DNA from: Mycolicibacter arupensis | GTDB lineage: Bacteria; Actinomycetota; Actinomycetes; Mycobacteriales; Mycobacteriaceae | Assembly (NCBI RefSeq): GCF_002086515.1 | Contig: NZ_MVHH01000008.1 | Location: forward strand, 1 to 64,000 | DNA length: 64,000 nucleotides | Reading direction: 5' to 3' | Part shown: piece by piece, positions 7,711 through 23,413 of the stretch | How the letters are laid out: each line of letters opens with the position of its first letter | Numbering within the stretch: position 1 is the stretch's first letter | Made by a program: the position numbers and the translations under genes | The notes under the pieces: generated by a model | The model's input: only the letters and a program-made list of their open reading frames with translations | Told to the model about the DNA's origin: nothing | Database searches by the model: none

Positions 7711-9498
7711 GTGGCACACCTGCTCGGAGCTGAGTCCCTTCACCTGCGATACGCCACCGGTGTGGTGTTGGACTCAGTCACGCTGGGGGTGAACGACGGC
7801 GCCCGGATCGGGATAGTCGGGCGCAACGGGGACGGTAAGTCGTCGTTGCTGCGGCTGCTGGCCGGCGCCGCGACGCCGGATTCCGGGCGCGTCACCCGCC
7901 GCAGCGGGCTGCGGGTGGGGTTGCTGGATCAGTCCGACACCCTCGACCCCGACAGCACGCTGGGGACCTCGCTGGTCGGCGAGCAAGCCGACCACGAGTG
8001 GGCATCGAGCCCGCGTATCCGGGACGTGGTCGAGGGCCTGGTCTCCGACATCGCCTGGGATGCAACCATCTCCGAGCTTTCTGGGGGGCAGCGCCGGCGC
8101 GTTCAGCTGGCGGCATTGCTGATCGGGGAATGGGATGTGATCTGCCTCGACGAGCCGACCAACCACCTCGATGTGGAGGGGATCACCTGGCTGGCGCGGC
8201 ACCTTCAGCAGCGCTGGGCCCGCAACACCGGCGGGCTGCTGGTGGTGACCCACGACCGCTGGTTTCTCGACGAGGTGGCCACCACCACCTGGGAGGTGCA
8301 TGACCGCATCGTCGAGCCGTTCCAGGGCGGCTACGCGGCGTACGTGCTGCAGCGGGTGGAGCGCGACCGAATGGCGGCGGCCAGTGAGGCCAAGCGACAG
8401 AACGTCTTACGCAAGGAGCTGGCCTGGCTGCGGCGCGGGGCGCCGGCCCGCACCTCCAAGCCGAAGTTCCGTATCGAGGCGGCCAATGCGCTGATCGCCG
8501 ATGTTCCGCCGCTGCGCAACGACGTCGAGCTGATGAAGCTGGCGACCGCGCGGTTGGGCAAGGACGTGATCGACCTGCTCGATGTCTCGGTCGCCTTCGG
8601 CGGTAAGCCGGTGCTGCGCGACGTCGAATGGCGTATCGGCCCGGGTGAGCGTACCGGGATCGTCGGCGCCAACGGTGCGGGCAAATCCACTCTGCTGGGG
8701 CTGATCGCCGGCACCGTGGTGCCCGACAGCGGGCGAGTCAAGCGGGGCAAAACGGTGCGGCTGGGCATCTTGGACCAGCAGTCGACGGAATTGGCGTCGC
8801 TCGCCGAGGACCGGGTGGCCGACGTGGTGGGCCGGCTGCGCAACGACTATCAGGTCGACGGCAAGGAGATGACGCCGACGCAGCTGTTGGAGCGGCTCGG
8901 GTTCGGCAGCTCACAACTGTCGGCCCGGGTCGGTGAGCTCTCCGGCGGGCAGCACCGGCGGCTGCAGTTGATGCTGACGCTGCTCGCCGAACCGAACGTG
9001 CTGGTGCTCGACGAACCCACCAACGACGTCGACACCGACATGTTGACGGCCACCGAGGATCTGCTGGACTCCTGGCCCGGCACTTTGATCGTGGTCTCGC
9101 ACGACCGGTATCTGCTGGAGCGGGTCACCGACCAGCAGTACGCGATCCTTGACGGTCGACTGCGGCACCTGCCCGGCGGTGTCGACGAGTACCTGCAGCT
9201 GGTCGCCGAGGCGCGCCGGACACCGGCGTCGCGGCCCGCCGCCGCTGCCGTCGCCGACGACGGGCCGGGACCGTTGTCGGGCGCGGAACTGCGTGCTGCA
9301 CAAAAGGACCTGGCCGCCGTCGATCGACGGCTGGCCCGGCTGGCCGAGCAGATCGAGGCCAAACATCACCAACTGGCCGATCACGACCAGTCCGACCATG
9401 TGGGCCTGGGCGCAGTCACCCGTGAGCTGCGGGCGCTGGAGGCCGAGGTCGCCGAGCAGGAAGCCCGGTGGCTGGAATTGTCGGAGCTGGTGGAGTAG
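7711..9498 (+). CDS. ABC-F family ATPase (Rv1667c/Rv1668c or Rv1473-like)
   Basis: 595-residue soluble protein with two nucleotide-binding domains and no membrane segments. Domain 1 has Walker A GIVGRNGDGKSSLL, signature LSGGQRRRVQLA and Walker B VICLDEPTNHLD; domain 2 has GIVGANGAGKSTLL, LSGGQHRRLQLM and VLVLDEPTNDVD. The interdomain linker and a C-terminal Ala/Glu-rich coiled coil (about 520-595) are typical. ABC-F proteins act on ribosomes, some giving resistance to macrolides or related antibiotics; which subclass this is cannot be told by eye. Start chosen by the promoter spacing and the VAHLLGAESLHL opening. Confidence 0.9.
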   Translation: MAHLLGAESLHLRYATGVVLDSVTLGVNDGARIGIVGRNGDGKSSLLRLLAGAATPDSGRVTRRSGLRVGLLDQSDTLDPDSTLGTSLVGEQADHEWASSPRIRDVVEGLVSDIAWDATISELSGGQRRRVQLAALLIGEWDVICLDEPTNHLDVEGITWLARHLQQRWARNTGGLLVVTHDRWFLDEVATTTWEVHDRIVEPFQGGYAAYVLQRVERDRMAAASEAKRQNVLRKELAWLRRGAPARTSKPKFRIEAANALIADVPPLRNDVELMKLATARLGKDVIDLLDVSVAFGGKPVLRDVEWRIGPGERTGIVGANGAGKSTLLGLIAGTVVPDSGRVKRGKTVRLGILDQQSTELASLAEDRVADVVGRLRNDYQVDGKEMTPTQLLERLGFGSSQLSARVGELSGGQHRRLQLMLTLLAEPNVLVLDEPTNDVDTDMLTATEDLLDSWPGTLIVVSHDRYLLERVTDQQYAILDGRLRHLPGGVDEYLQLVAEARRTPASRPAAAAVADDGPGPLSGAELRAAQKDLAAVDRRLARLAEQIEAKHHQLADHDQSDHVGLGAVTRELRALEAEVAEQEARWLELSELVE

Positions 9499-9505
9499 GT
9501 GCGCG

Positions 9506-10138
9506 TCAGCGACGCTCGAAATGCTGGTAGTCCACCGGCGATCGCCAGTTGCCACCCCAGCTCCAGCCGGCGTCGGTGAAGGCCCGCACCGCGGCGTCGC
9601 CGGCGTGCAGCAGTCCCGGCTCGATCCGGTTGCGGTCCAGATAGACCGCGGCGTTGCGGGGCTCGAAGCTGCCGTGGTCCACCGACGGGTTCAGCAGCGG
9701 GTTGACGTCGATGGCCCGGCCGTAGGCGTGCAACGCCCAATTGCCTGAGCCGGGGATGCGTCGGCAGTTGAATGCCGAGGTGTTGTTGTCTTCCATGGAC
9801 AGTTCGTCGTCACCGCCGCGATAGGTCGCGACCGACCGCATCTTCTCGATCGGGAATTCCAGGCGATAGAGCCGCTCGAAGACCGCGATCACCTGCGCCA
9901 CCAGTTCCTGGTGGACGATCAGTTCGCCGCGGTGTGGCTGGTCGTCGAAGCCGAGGTGGGTCAGCGTCACGCGCCGAAGCTGCGCCGGGCTGACGGGGCA
10001 GTCGGGGTGCCAGGTGGGTCCGAGTTCGGCGGCGGTGACGCTGGCGACGCTGGCGGGCTCGGGTGCGGCGGTGCGCGGCGTCGGGGATGGCGGCGGGGGC
10101 GGTTCGGGCGGTGCGGTGCTGCACTGCGCCAGCAGCAT
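9506..10138 (-). CDS. M15-family D-Ala-D-Ala carboxypeptidase-like exported protein
   Basis: 210 residues with a proline-rich stretch after the N-terminus and a C-terminal peptidase M15 (VanY-like) domain. Zinc motif SGNWALHAYGRAIDVNP contains HxxxGxAxD, and the terminal WRSPVDYQHFERR provides the second zinc His. Likely trims peptidoglycan stem peptides. Reading from ATG 10138 the N-terminus is only MLLAQC, too short for a signal peptide; the same frame continues upstream as STRRLAAAIAAC, which resembles a lipoprotein signal but has no ATG, GTG or TTG before the in-frame TAG. The true start is unresolved. Convergent with the ABC-F gene (7-bp gap). Confidence 0.8.
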   Translation of the reverse strand: MLLAQCSTAPPEPPPPPSPTPRTAAPEPASVASVTAAELGPTWHPDCPVSPAQLRRVTLTHLGFDDQPHRGELIVHQELVAQVIAVFERLYRLEFPIEKMRSVATYRGGDDELSMEDNNTSAFNCRRIPGSGNWALHAYGRAIDVNPLLNPSVDHGSFEPRNAAVYLDRNRIEPGLLHAGDAAVRAFTDAGWSWGGNWRSPVDYQHFERR

Positions 10139-10239
10139 GCACGCCGCGATCGCCGCCGCCAGGCGCCGCGTGGACCAGACGTGTGAGCTGCCGTTGATGG
10201 ATTCACGCTAGCGCAGCACGGACCTGCTACTGTCTCTCT

Positions 10240-10258
10240 TTAGGTAAGGCATACCTAA
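10240..10258 (+). promoter_or_regulatory. IdeR-type iron box
   Basis: TTAGGTAAGGCATACCTAA matches 16 of 19 positions of the IdeR consensus TTAGGTTAGGCTAACCTAA. It lies 25 bp before the GTG of the siderophore-interacting protein gene, so that gene should be repressed by iron-loaded IdeR. Confidence 0.88.
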
Positions 10259-10282
10259 CCTATAGGACTCCTGGGAGGCACC

Positions 10283-11050
10283 GTGGCACCGCTGCTCGAT
10301 TCGCTACCGCTCGTCAGCACCCTGCGCGACGCGGTCTTTCTGTCCGCCACCCTCGGCGAAGTCGAGCAACTGACGCCGACGATGCGCCGGTATCGCTTCA
10401 CCGGACCGCGGCTGCAGGGCCTGACCTGGAGGCCGGGCCAGCATGTCCGCCTGCAGGTCGCGGGTCTGCTCGACTCCGTCCTGCGACTGCACCCGCACGA
10501 CGCGCTGCGCACGTATTCGATCTACGACGCCAACCCGGACGCCGGGACGCTCGACATCGTCATGTGCCGCCACGATTACGACCCGACCGTCGTGACGCCC
10601 GCCAGGCGCTGGGCCGCGGCAGTAGCCGTGGGCGACGACGTTGCCTTCACGCGGCCTCAGGGCAGTTTCGTGATCCGCCCCGAGGCGGCCTATCAGGTGT
10701 TTGCCGGCGATGAGACGGCGTCGGTGGCGTTTGCGGCAATGCTGCGCGCGCTACACCCGGAGACGGAGGTCTACGGCGCGGTCGAGGCGGCAACCGGCGC
10801 TGACCACCTGCCTCTGGCGCGGTCGTTGACGCAGGTCGAGCGCGGGCAGGCGCCGGCAGCGAATTCCGCGGCCCTGGCCGAGGCCCTGCGCGCACTGCCA
10901 CTGCCAGAGCGCCCCGGCATCGCCTACCTGGCCGGCGAAGCCCGCACCATCCAAACCCTGCGCACGATCCTGATCGGCGAACGGGGTTGGGATCGCCGGC
11001 GGATCTGCACCAAGCCGTTCTGGACTCCCGGTCGCACCGGGATGGAGTAG
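10283..11050 (+). CDS. Siderophore-interacting FAD/NAD(P)H reductase (SIP family)
   Basis: 255-residue cytoplasmic flavoprotein. N-terminal FAD-binding barrel (about 30-130) with RYRFTG, PGQHVRLQ and ALRTYSIYDANP; C-terminal NAD(P)H-binding part with FAGDETASVAF and YLAGEARTIQTLR; a conserved C-terminal KPFWTPGRTGME tail. SIPs reduce ferric siderophores and release Fe(II). The GTG start has a good GGGAGG 4 nt upstream and the gene is led by an iron box. Placed before a PPE37-like gene and a heme oxygenase, it could also supply electrons for heme breakdown; that role is inference. Confidence 0.9.
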   Translation: MAPLLDSLPLVSTLRDAVFLSATLGEVEQLTPTMRRYRFTGPRLQGLTWRPGQHVRLQVAGLLDSVLRLHPHDALRTYSIYDANPDAGTLDIVMCRHDYDPTVVTPARRWAAAVAVGDDVAFTRPQGSFVIRPEAAYQVFAGDETASVAFAAMLRALHPETEVYGAVEAATGADHLPLARSLTQVERGQAPAANSAALAEALRALPLPERPGIAYLAGEARTIQTLRTILIGERGWDRRRICTKPFWTPGRTGME

Positions 11051-11079
11051 CCAGCAGAGCCCCCACCCGTCCAACTGGA

Positions 11080-11113
11080 TTAGGTTAGGGTAACTTGACT
11101 TAGGCCAGCCTAT
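11080..11113 (+). promoter_or_regulatory. Overlapping IdeR iron boxes before the PPE gene
   Basis: Box 1, TTAGGTTAGGGTAACTTGA (11080-11098), matches 16 of 19 consensus positions. Box 2, TTGACTTAGGCCAGCCTAT (11095-11113), matches 13 of 19 and shares four bases with it. They lie about 20-50 bp before a leader ORF and 86-119 bp before the PPE start, as expected for an IdeR-repressed promoter. Confidence 0.8.
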
Positions 11114-11130
11114 CCAACAGAAAGGAGCGG

Positions 11131-11202
11131 GTGGGGCGCCGTATCCCCCTCCCCGGACCACCACCGATGACCGTTCACCCCCTCACCGCAGCACGGCCAT
11201 GA
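11131..11202 (+). CDS. Short leader ORF translationally coupled to the PPE gene
   Basis: A 23-codon ORF beginning at GTG 11131, 3 nt after a strong AAAGGAG (11121-11127), contains PLPGPPP and ends in a TGA that overlaps the PPE ATG (ATGA at 11199-11202). An internal ATG at 11167 would give an 11-residue version. There is no separate Shine-Dalgarno immediately before the PPE start, so ribosomes may reach PPE through this leader. Seen: ORF, Shine-Dalgarno, overlap. Inferred: function as translational coupler or stalling leader. Confidence 0.5.
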   Translation: MGRRIPLPGPPPMTVHPLTAARP

Positions 11203-12680
11203 CGACCCCCATCTGGATGGCCCTACCCCCCGAGGTGCATTCCACGCTGCTCAGCAGCGGAGCCGGACCCGGCGCCTTGATGTCGGCAGCCCAGGCATGG
11301 ACTGCGCTGAGCAACGAATACGCCGCCACCGCAGCCGAACTCACCGCACTCCTCACCTCGGTGCAGGCCGGCGCCTGGCAGGGACCAACCGCCGCAAGCT
11401 ATGTCGCAGCCCATACCCCGTACCTGACCTGGCTGAACCTGGCCGGCCTCAACAGCGCCGGCGCGGCCGCCCAGCTGGAAACGGCGGCCGGCTCCTACAC
11501 CGCAGCCTTGGCCGCCATGCCGACCCTCGCCGAACTGGCCGCCAACCGCACCACGCTGAGCGTGCTCGTCGCCACGAATTTCTTTGGCATCAATGCAATT
11601 CCGATCGCGGTCACCGAGGCGGACTACGCGCGGATGTGGATACAGGCGGCCACCACCATGAGCGTCTACCAGGCGGTGTCCACGGCAGCCTTGGCCGCCA
11701 CGCCGCAGACCGCCCCGGCGCCGTCCGTGCTCAACAGGGGCGCCCTGGCGGGTTCGGCCGAGTTCACCGATCCCATCGAAGAGTGGCTGTCGTGGTCAGA
11801 GCACTTCAGCAGCATGTACCGGATGCTCAAACAGGTGCTGGCCAATCCACTCGGCACCCTGATCCAGATCATCACGGACTTCGCCGCCAACCCGGCGGCG
11901 GCGGTCACCACGTGGATGCCGCTGTTCTACCTGTTCGCCTACGCAGCAACCTTCGCCGTATTGGGCACCCCGCTCTACGCGGCGGTCATGGGTCCGGCGG
12001 CCGCGTCGTCGGCCATCCCCATCGCGCTGGGACTGTCCGGGCTGGCCTACATGGCGCAGGTACCGGTAGAGGTATCACCCCCCGCCGCACCGCAGATTCT
12101 GCCGTCCGCCGTCATGGTGCCGACTCCCCCGGCCGGCGCGGTCACCACGCCGCCCGCACCGGCACCGGCGCCGGCGAACGTGACCGCCGCACCCGCACCC
12201 CCGGTGCCGAGTCCACCGCCGGCTTCCGGCGTCCCACCGCTGTATTACGCGGTGTCTGGGGGCGGGCCCGGCGTGGGCTTCGGTCCACCGATGCAGCAGC
12301 GGGCGCTGGAATCAGCCCGCCGGTCACGCAGCATCGGCGAGACAGCCGAAGCGGCTGCGGTGGCGGCCGCCGCGCGAAAGTCGAGGACACGCAGGCGTCG
12401 CGGCGCCGATGTCAAAGCACGCGGCTATCGCTACGAATTCATGACCGCCGAGGGCACGGCCGCTGCGCCTCCCGTGGAACAGCCTGCACGCGCCGAAGTT
12501 TCGCGCAGCGGTAGCGCACCGTTCGGTTCGACCGGTACAACGGTAGGGTCGGGACTCACTGAACCGGCCGGCCTTGCCACGCTGGCCGCTGACGCATTCG
12601 GCAACGGCGCCGCCACCCCGATGCTGCCGGGAGGCTGGACCGAAGAGAACCCTCGCAACGACGATCGCGAGACCACGTGA
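11199..12680 (+). CDS. PPE-family protein, PPE37-like, iron-regulated
   Basis: 493 residues. N-terminal PPE domain (about 1-165) with Pro-Pro-Glu at 10-12 and a WQG turn at 60-62, followed by TLAELAANR and the TNFFGIN-IPIA-EADYARMWIQAA block shared with PPE37 (Rv2123). The middle has hydrophobic helices (about 225-290), then a Pro/Ala-rich linker (about 300-345), and a C-terminal RKSRTRRRRG...GYRYEFM motif seen in some PPE proteins such as the ESX-3-linked PPE4. PPE37 is reported to be IdeR-controlled and needed for heme-iron use in M. tuberculosis. Upstream iron boxes and a downstream heme oxygenase support the same role here. No PE partner gene is adjacent. Confidence 0.88.
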   Translation: MTTPIWMALPPEVHSTLLSSGAGPGALMSAAQAWTALSNEYAATAAELTALLTSVQAGAWQGPTAASYVAAHTPYLTWLNLAGLNSAGAAAQLETAAGSYTAALAAMPTLAELAANRTTLSVLVATNFFGINAIPIAVTEADYARMWIQAATTMSVYQAVSTAALAATPQTAPAPSVLNRGALAGSAEFTDPIEEWLSWSEHFSSMYRMLKQVLANPLGTLIQIITDFAANPAAAVTTWMPLFYLFAYAATFAVLGTPLYAAVMGPAAASSAIPIALGLSGLAYMAQVPVEVSPPAAPQILPSAVMVPTPPAGAVTTPPAPAPAPANVTAAPAPPVPSPPPASGVPPLYYAVSGGGPGVGFGPPMQQRALESARRSRSIGETAEAAAVAAAARKSRTRRRRGADVKARGYRYEFMTAEGTAAAPPVEQPARAEVSRSGSAPFGSTGTTVGSGLTEPAGLATLAADAFGNGAATPMLPGGWTEENPRNDDRETT

Positions 12681-12726
12681 CCACCGAATGTCCACTGACC
12701 GAACTTTCCAGGGAACGGATTGAAGA

Positions 12727-13383
12727 ATGTCGCTGAAGGCCCCGGTTGACCCCGAGACCGCCCGACCGTTGTCCACCGCCATGCGGGACGGCTCGCAAGC
12801 CGCGCACGACGCCGCGGAGGGCTCCACCTTTGTGTCGGAACTGATGGGCGGCAACGTCAACGAAGACGGCTACGCCGACTACCTCGCACGGTTGCGGATG
12901 GTCTATGCCGCGCTGGAAGAGGCGGTGCGGCAGCGCCACGACAGCCCACTGGTGGCGTCGGTCTACGACCCCGAGCTGGAGCGGGTGGCAGCCCTGGACA
13001 GCGACCTCGACTTCTGGACCAAAGGGGCCGCGCGGGTCGTCGATTCGCCTGCCGCACAGGCGTACTGCGAGCGGATCGCCATCGCCTCAGACGGCGCCCT
13101 GCTGGCCCACCATTACACCCGCTACCTGGGTGATCTGTCCGGCGGCCAGGCTATCGGGCGGGTTCTGGACCGCACCTTCGATCTTGAGGGCCGCGGCTTG
13201 TCGTTCTACGAGTTTCCGATGCGGCCCAAGCCGTACAAGGACGCCTACCGTGCCCGCCTCGACGGACTCGGCCTGGAGCCTGACGAGGTCGAGCATGTGG
13301 TCGACGAGGTCAAGGTCGCCTTCCGGCTCAACCAGGAACTCTTCGACGAGCTGGCCCTGAATCTGGCCTCGTATCGCCGCTGA
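12727..13383 (+). CDS. Heme oxygenase (HmuO/HO-1 type)
   Basis: 218-residue all-helical heme oxygenase that opens heme to biliverdin, CO and Fe. The proximal heme ligand is His27 (GSQAAHDAAEG) and the distal helix is YLGDLSGGQAIG, both as in corynebacterial HmuO; FYEFP and KPYKDAYRARLD also fit. This fold differs from MhuD, the IsdG-like heme-degrading enzyme of M. tuberculosis. It follows the PPE37-like gene by 46 bp on the same strand and is probably in the same iron-repressed transcript. It ends 19 bp from the convergent argH. Confidence 0.93.
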   Translation: MSLKAPVDPETARPLSTAMRDGSQAAHDAAEGSTFVSELMGGNVNEDGYADYLARLRMVYAALEEAVRQRHDSPLVASVYDPELERVAALDSDLDFWTKGAARVVDSPAAQAYCERIAIASDGALLAHHYTRYLGDLSGGQAIGRVLDRTFDLEGRGLSFYEFPMRPKPYKDAYRARLDGLGLEPDEVEHVVDEVKVAFRLNQELFDELALNLASYRR

Positions 13384-13402
13384 CCAATCGCCGCTGACTA
13401 CG

Positions 13403-16008
<2,606 letters not shown>

Positions 16009-16046
16009 CGAGTTCTCCTTGCTCTGCGCTTTGTTGCTTCTGGGTT

Positions 16047-18626
<2,580 letters not shown>

Positions 18627-18630
<4 letters not shown>

Positions 18631-19498
18631 GGGCTTACCACCTTGGTTCCGGTGCCGGCGTTGGTGAACAGTTCGACGAGCACACAGTGCTCGACGCGGC
18701 CGTCGATGATGTGCGCGCTGGGCACTCCACCGCGGACCGCGCGCAGGCAGGCTTCGACTTTGGGGATCATGCCGGATTCGAGCTTCGGCAGGAGTTGCGC
18801 CAATGTGTCGGTGTCGATCTCGCTGACCAGCGAATCGGTGTTGGGCCAGTCGGTGTAGAGGCCGTCGACGTCGGTGAGCATCAGCAGCTTCTCGGCCTGC
18901 AGCGCCTCGGCCAACGCGGCGGCGGCGGTGTCGGCGTTGATGTTGTGCACCACGCCGTCGGGGTCGGGCGCCAGGGTCGAGACCACCGGAATCCGTCCTG
19001 CGGCAATGAGGTCCAGCACCGCGGCGGTGTTCACCTGGTCGACGTCGCCCACCAGGCCGATGTCGGTGGCCACTCCGTCGACGGTGACACTGCGGCGCAC
19101 CGCGGTGAACAGTGCGGCGTCTTCACCGGTGATGCCGACCGCGTACGGCCCGTGGGCGTTGATCAGACCGACGAGTTCGCGACCCACCTGGCCGAACAGC
19201 ACCATGCGCGCCACGTCGAGCACTTCGGGTGTGGTGACGCGGAATCCGCCCTTGAAGTCGCCTTCGATGCCGAGCTTCTTGAGCATGGCGCTGATCTGCG
19301 GGCCACCGCCGTGCACCACCACTGGCTGGATGCCGCAGTTACGCAGAAACGCCATGTCGGCGGCGAACGCGTGCTTGAGGGTGTCATCGGTCATGGCGTT
19401 ACCGCCGTATTTGACGACGACGATCTTGCCGTAGAGCTGCTTGAGCCACGGCAGGGCTTCGGCCAGAACTTGGGCCTTGACGGCGGTGGTCGGTTCAC

Positions 19499-19502
<4 letters not shown>
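18627..19502 (-). CDS. argB: Acetylglutamate kinase
   Basis: Phosphorylates N-acetylglutamate; usually the arginine-feedback step. 291 residues starting at ATG 19502 ([20 protein letters not shown]), which overlaps the argJ stop (ATGA). Motifs: [19 protein letters not shown], the acetylglutamate-site stretch [30 protein letters not shown] and [11 protein letters not shown]. The longer frame upstream is inside argJ and rejected. Confidence 0.96.
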
Positions 19503-21777
<2,275 letters not shown>

Positions 21778-21797
21778 CTAATAACAGGGATTCCTGT

Positions 21798-21883
21798 CGC
21801 GAGCCGGGGGCACCTCCCACTTGCGAGCGTGCGTGTCTGTCCGGCGTCTGGCGGCGTGTCGCGTACAAGTGTGCACGCTCGCC
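21798..21883 (+). repeat. Dispersed intergenic repeat, copy 1
   Basis: About 86 bp with GAGCCGGGGGCACCTCCC near its left end and GTACAAGTGTGCACGCTCGCC at its right. It is closely related, in inverted orientation, to 23414-23501. The two copies flank the flavoprotein gene. Similar GGGGGCACCTCCC elements are, as I recall, common between mycobacterial genes. Confidence 0.7.
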
Positions 21884-21898
21884 GATGCGGACCGGCAG

Positions 21899-23347
21899 TC
21901 AGGCTGAGCCGGAATCCCGGTAGGCCTCCAGCAGCCGCAACCACACCTCGCTGATGGTCGGAAAGCACGGCACCGCATGCCACAGCCGGCTGATGGGAAC
22001 CTGACCCGCCACGGCGACGGTGGCCGAATGCAGCAGGTCGGCCACGCCCGGCCCCACGAACGTGACCCCGAGCAGCAGTTCGCTGTCGGTGTCGACCACC
22101 ATGCGTGCCCGGCCGCGGTAGCCGTCGGCATGCAACTTGGCGCCCATCACCGCCTCACCGATCTCCACGTCCACCACCTGAATGCGGTGACCGGCCTGCT
22201 CGGCCTCCGCAGCGGACAGGCCGACCGCGGCCGCCTCGGGATCGGTGAAGAACACCTGGGGCACGGCGTGGTGATCGGCGGTGGCCGCGTGCTTGCCCCA
22301 GGGCGCGGTGTCCAGCGGGGTTCCGGCCGCGCGGGCGCCGATCGCGTCGCCGGCGATGCGCGCCTGGTATTTGCCCTCATGGGTCAGCAGCGCCCGGTGG
22401 TTGGCGTCGCCGCAGGCATAGAGCCAGCCGTCCTCGACCGCCCGCACTCGGCAGGTGTCGTCCACCTCCAGCCAGTCGCCGGGACGCAGGCCGACCGTCT
22501 GGAGCCCGATGTCGTCGGTCAGTGGAGTGCGTCCCGTCGCGAACAGGATCTCGTCGACGTCGAGTGCACTGCCGTCGGTCAGTTCCAGGCGCACCGGCCC
22601 GCTCGCATCGGGGCGAGCCAGCCGTGCGACGGAGACACCGGTGCGTACGTCGACGCCGGCATCGGCCAGCCCGCGGGCCACGTATTCGCCGACGAACGGC
22701 TCCATCCGCGGCAGTAGCCCCGATCCGCGTACCAGCAGGGTCACCGCTGAGCCCAGACCCTGCCAGGCGGTGGCCATCTCGACGCCCACGCCGCCGGCAC
22801 CCACGACAGCCAAGCGCTTGGGAACCGAGATGGCTTCGGTGGCTTCGCGATTGGTCCACGGCCGGGCCTCAGCCATGCCGGGCAGATCCGGCAGCGCCGC
22901 TCGGGTTCCGGTGCAGACCACGACGGCGTGCCGAGCGGTCAGCGTCACCTCGCCCTCGGAACTGGTGACCACCACGCGTTTCGGCCCGTCCAGGCGGCCG
23001 TGGCCGCGCACCAGGGTCACGCCGATCGCGCTGAGCCAGTCCACCTGCCCGGAGTCATCCCAGTCGCCCACATAGTGATTGCGGCGCCCGAAGACCGCGG
23101 CGGCGTCGATCGGGGAACTGAGCGCTTCACGAGCGCCGGCCACCCGGCGGGCGTCATCGAGGGCCAGCACGGGGCGCAGCAGGGCCTTGCTGGGCACACA
23201 GGCCCAGTAGGAACATTCGCCGCCGATCAGTTCACGTTCCACGATCGCCACCGTCAACCCGGCCGCACGAGCCCGGTCGGCGACGTTCTCCCCGACCGGT
23301 CCAGCTCCTAGTACGACGACGTCAACGGTGTGGGCCTGCTGCGTCAT
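21899..23347 (-). CDS. Pyridine nucleotide-disulfide oxidoreductase-like flavoprotein
   Basis: 482 residues of the lipoamide dehydrogenase/mercuric reductase fold: FAD site VVLGAGPVGENVA, redox pair in GGECSYWACVPSK (CxxxxC retained), NAD(P)H site VVGAGGVGVEMA, second FAD motif LYACGDANHRA, and a C-terminal dimer domain. The C-terminal catalytic His-Pro-Thr...Glu motif reads CFPTISE, i.e. the usual His is Phe, so classic dithiol-disulfide exchange may be impaired. The substrate is unknown. It stands alone between argC and pheT, bracketed by inverted repeats. Confidence 0.85.
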   Translation of the reverse strand: MTQQAHTVDVVVLGAGPVGENVADRARAAGLTVAIVERELIGGECSYWACVPSKALLRPVLALDDARRVAGAREALSSPIDAAAVFGRRNHYVGDWDDSGQVDWLSAIGVTLVRGHGRLDGPKRVVVTSSEGEVTLTARHAVVVCTGTRAALPDLPGMAEARPWTNREATEAISVPKRLAVVGAGGVGVEMATAWQGLGSAVTLLVRGSGLLPRMEPFVGEYVARGLADAGVDVRTGVSVARLARPDASGPVRLELTDGSALDVDEILFATGRTPLTDDIGLQTVGLRPGDWLEVDDTCRVRAVEDGWLYACGDANHRALLTHEGKYQARIAGDAIGARAAGTPLDTAPWGKHAATADHHAVPQVFFTDPEAAAVGLSAAEAEQAGHRIQVVDVEIGEAVMGAKLHADGYRGRARMVVDTDSELLLGVTFVGPGVADLLHSATVAVAGQVPISRLWHAVPCFPTISEVWLRLLEAYRDSGSA

Positions 23348-23413
23348 ATGTCGGGATTCCTCTCGGCCGGAGTGTCAGTCCAGCATGCCCGAGCAGCGCC
23401 GTTCGCGATAGAC

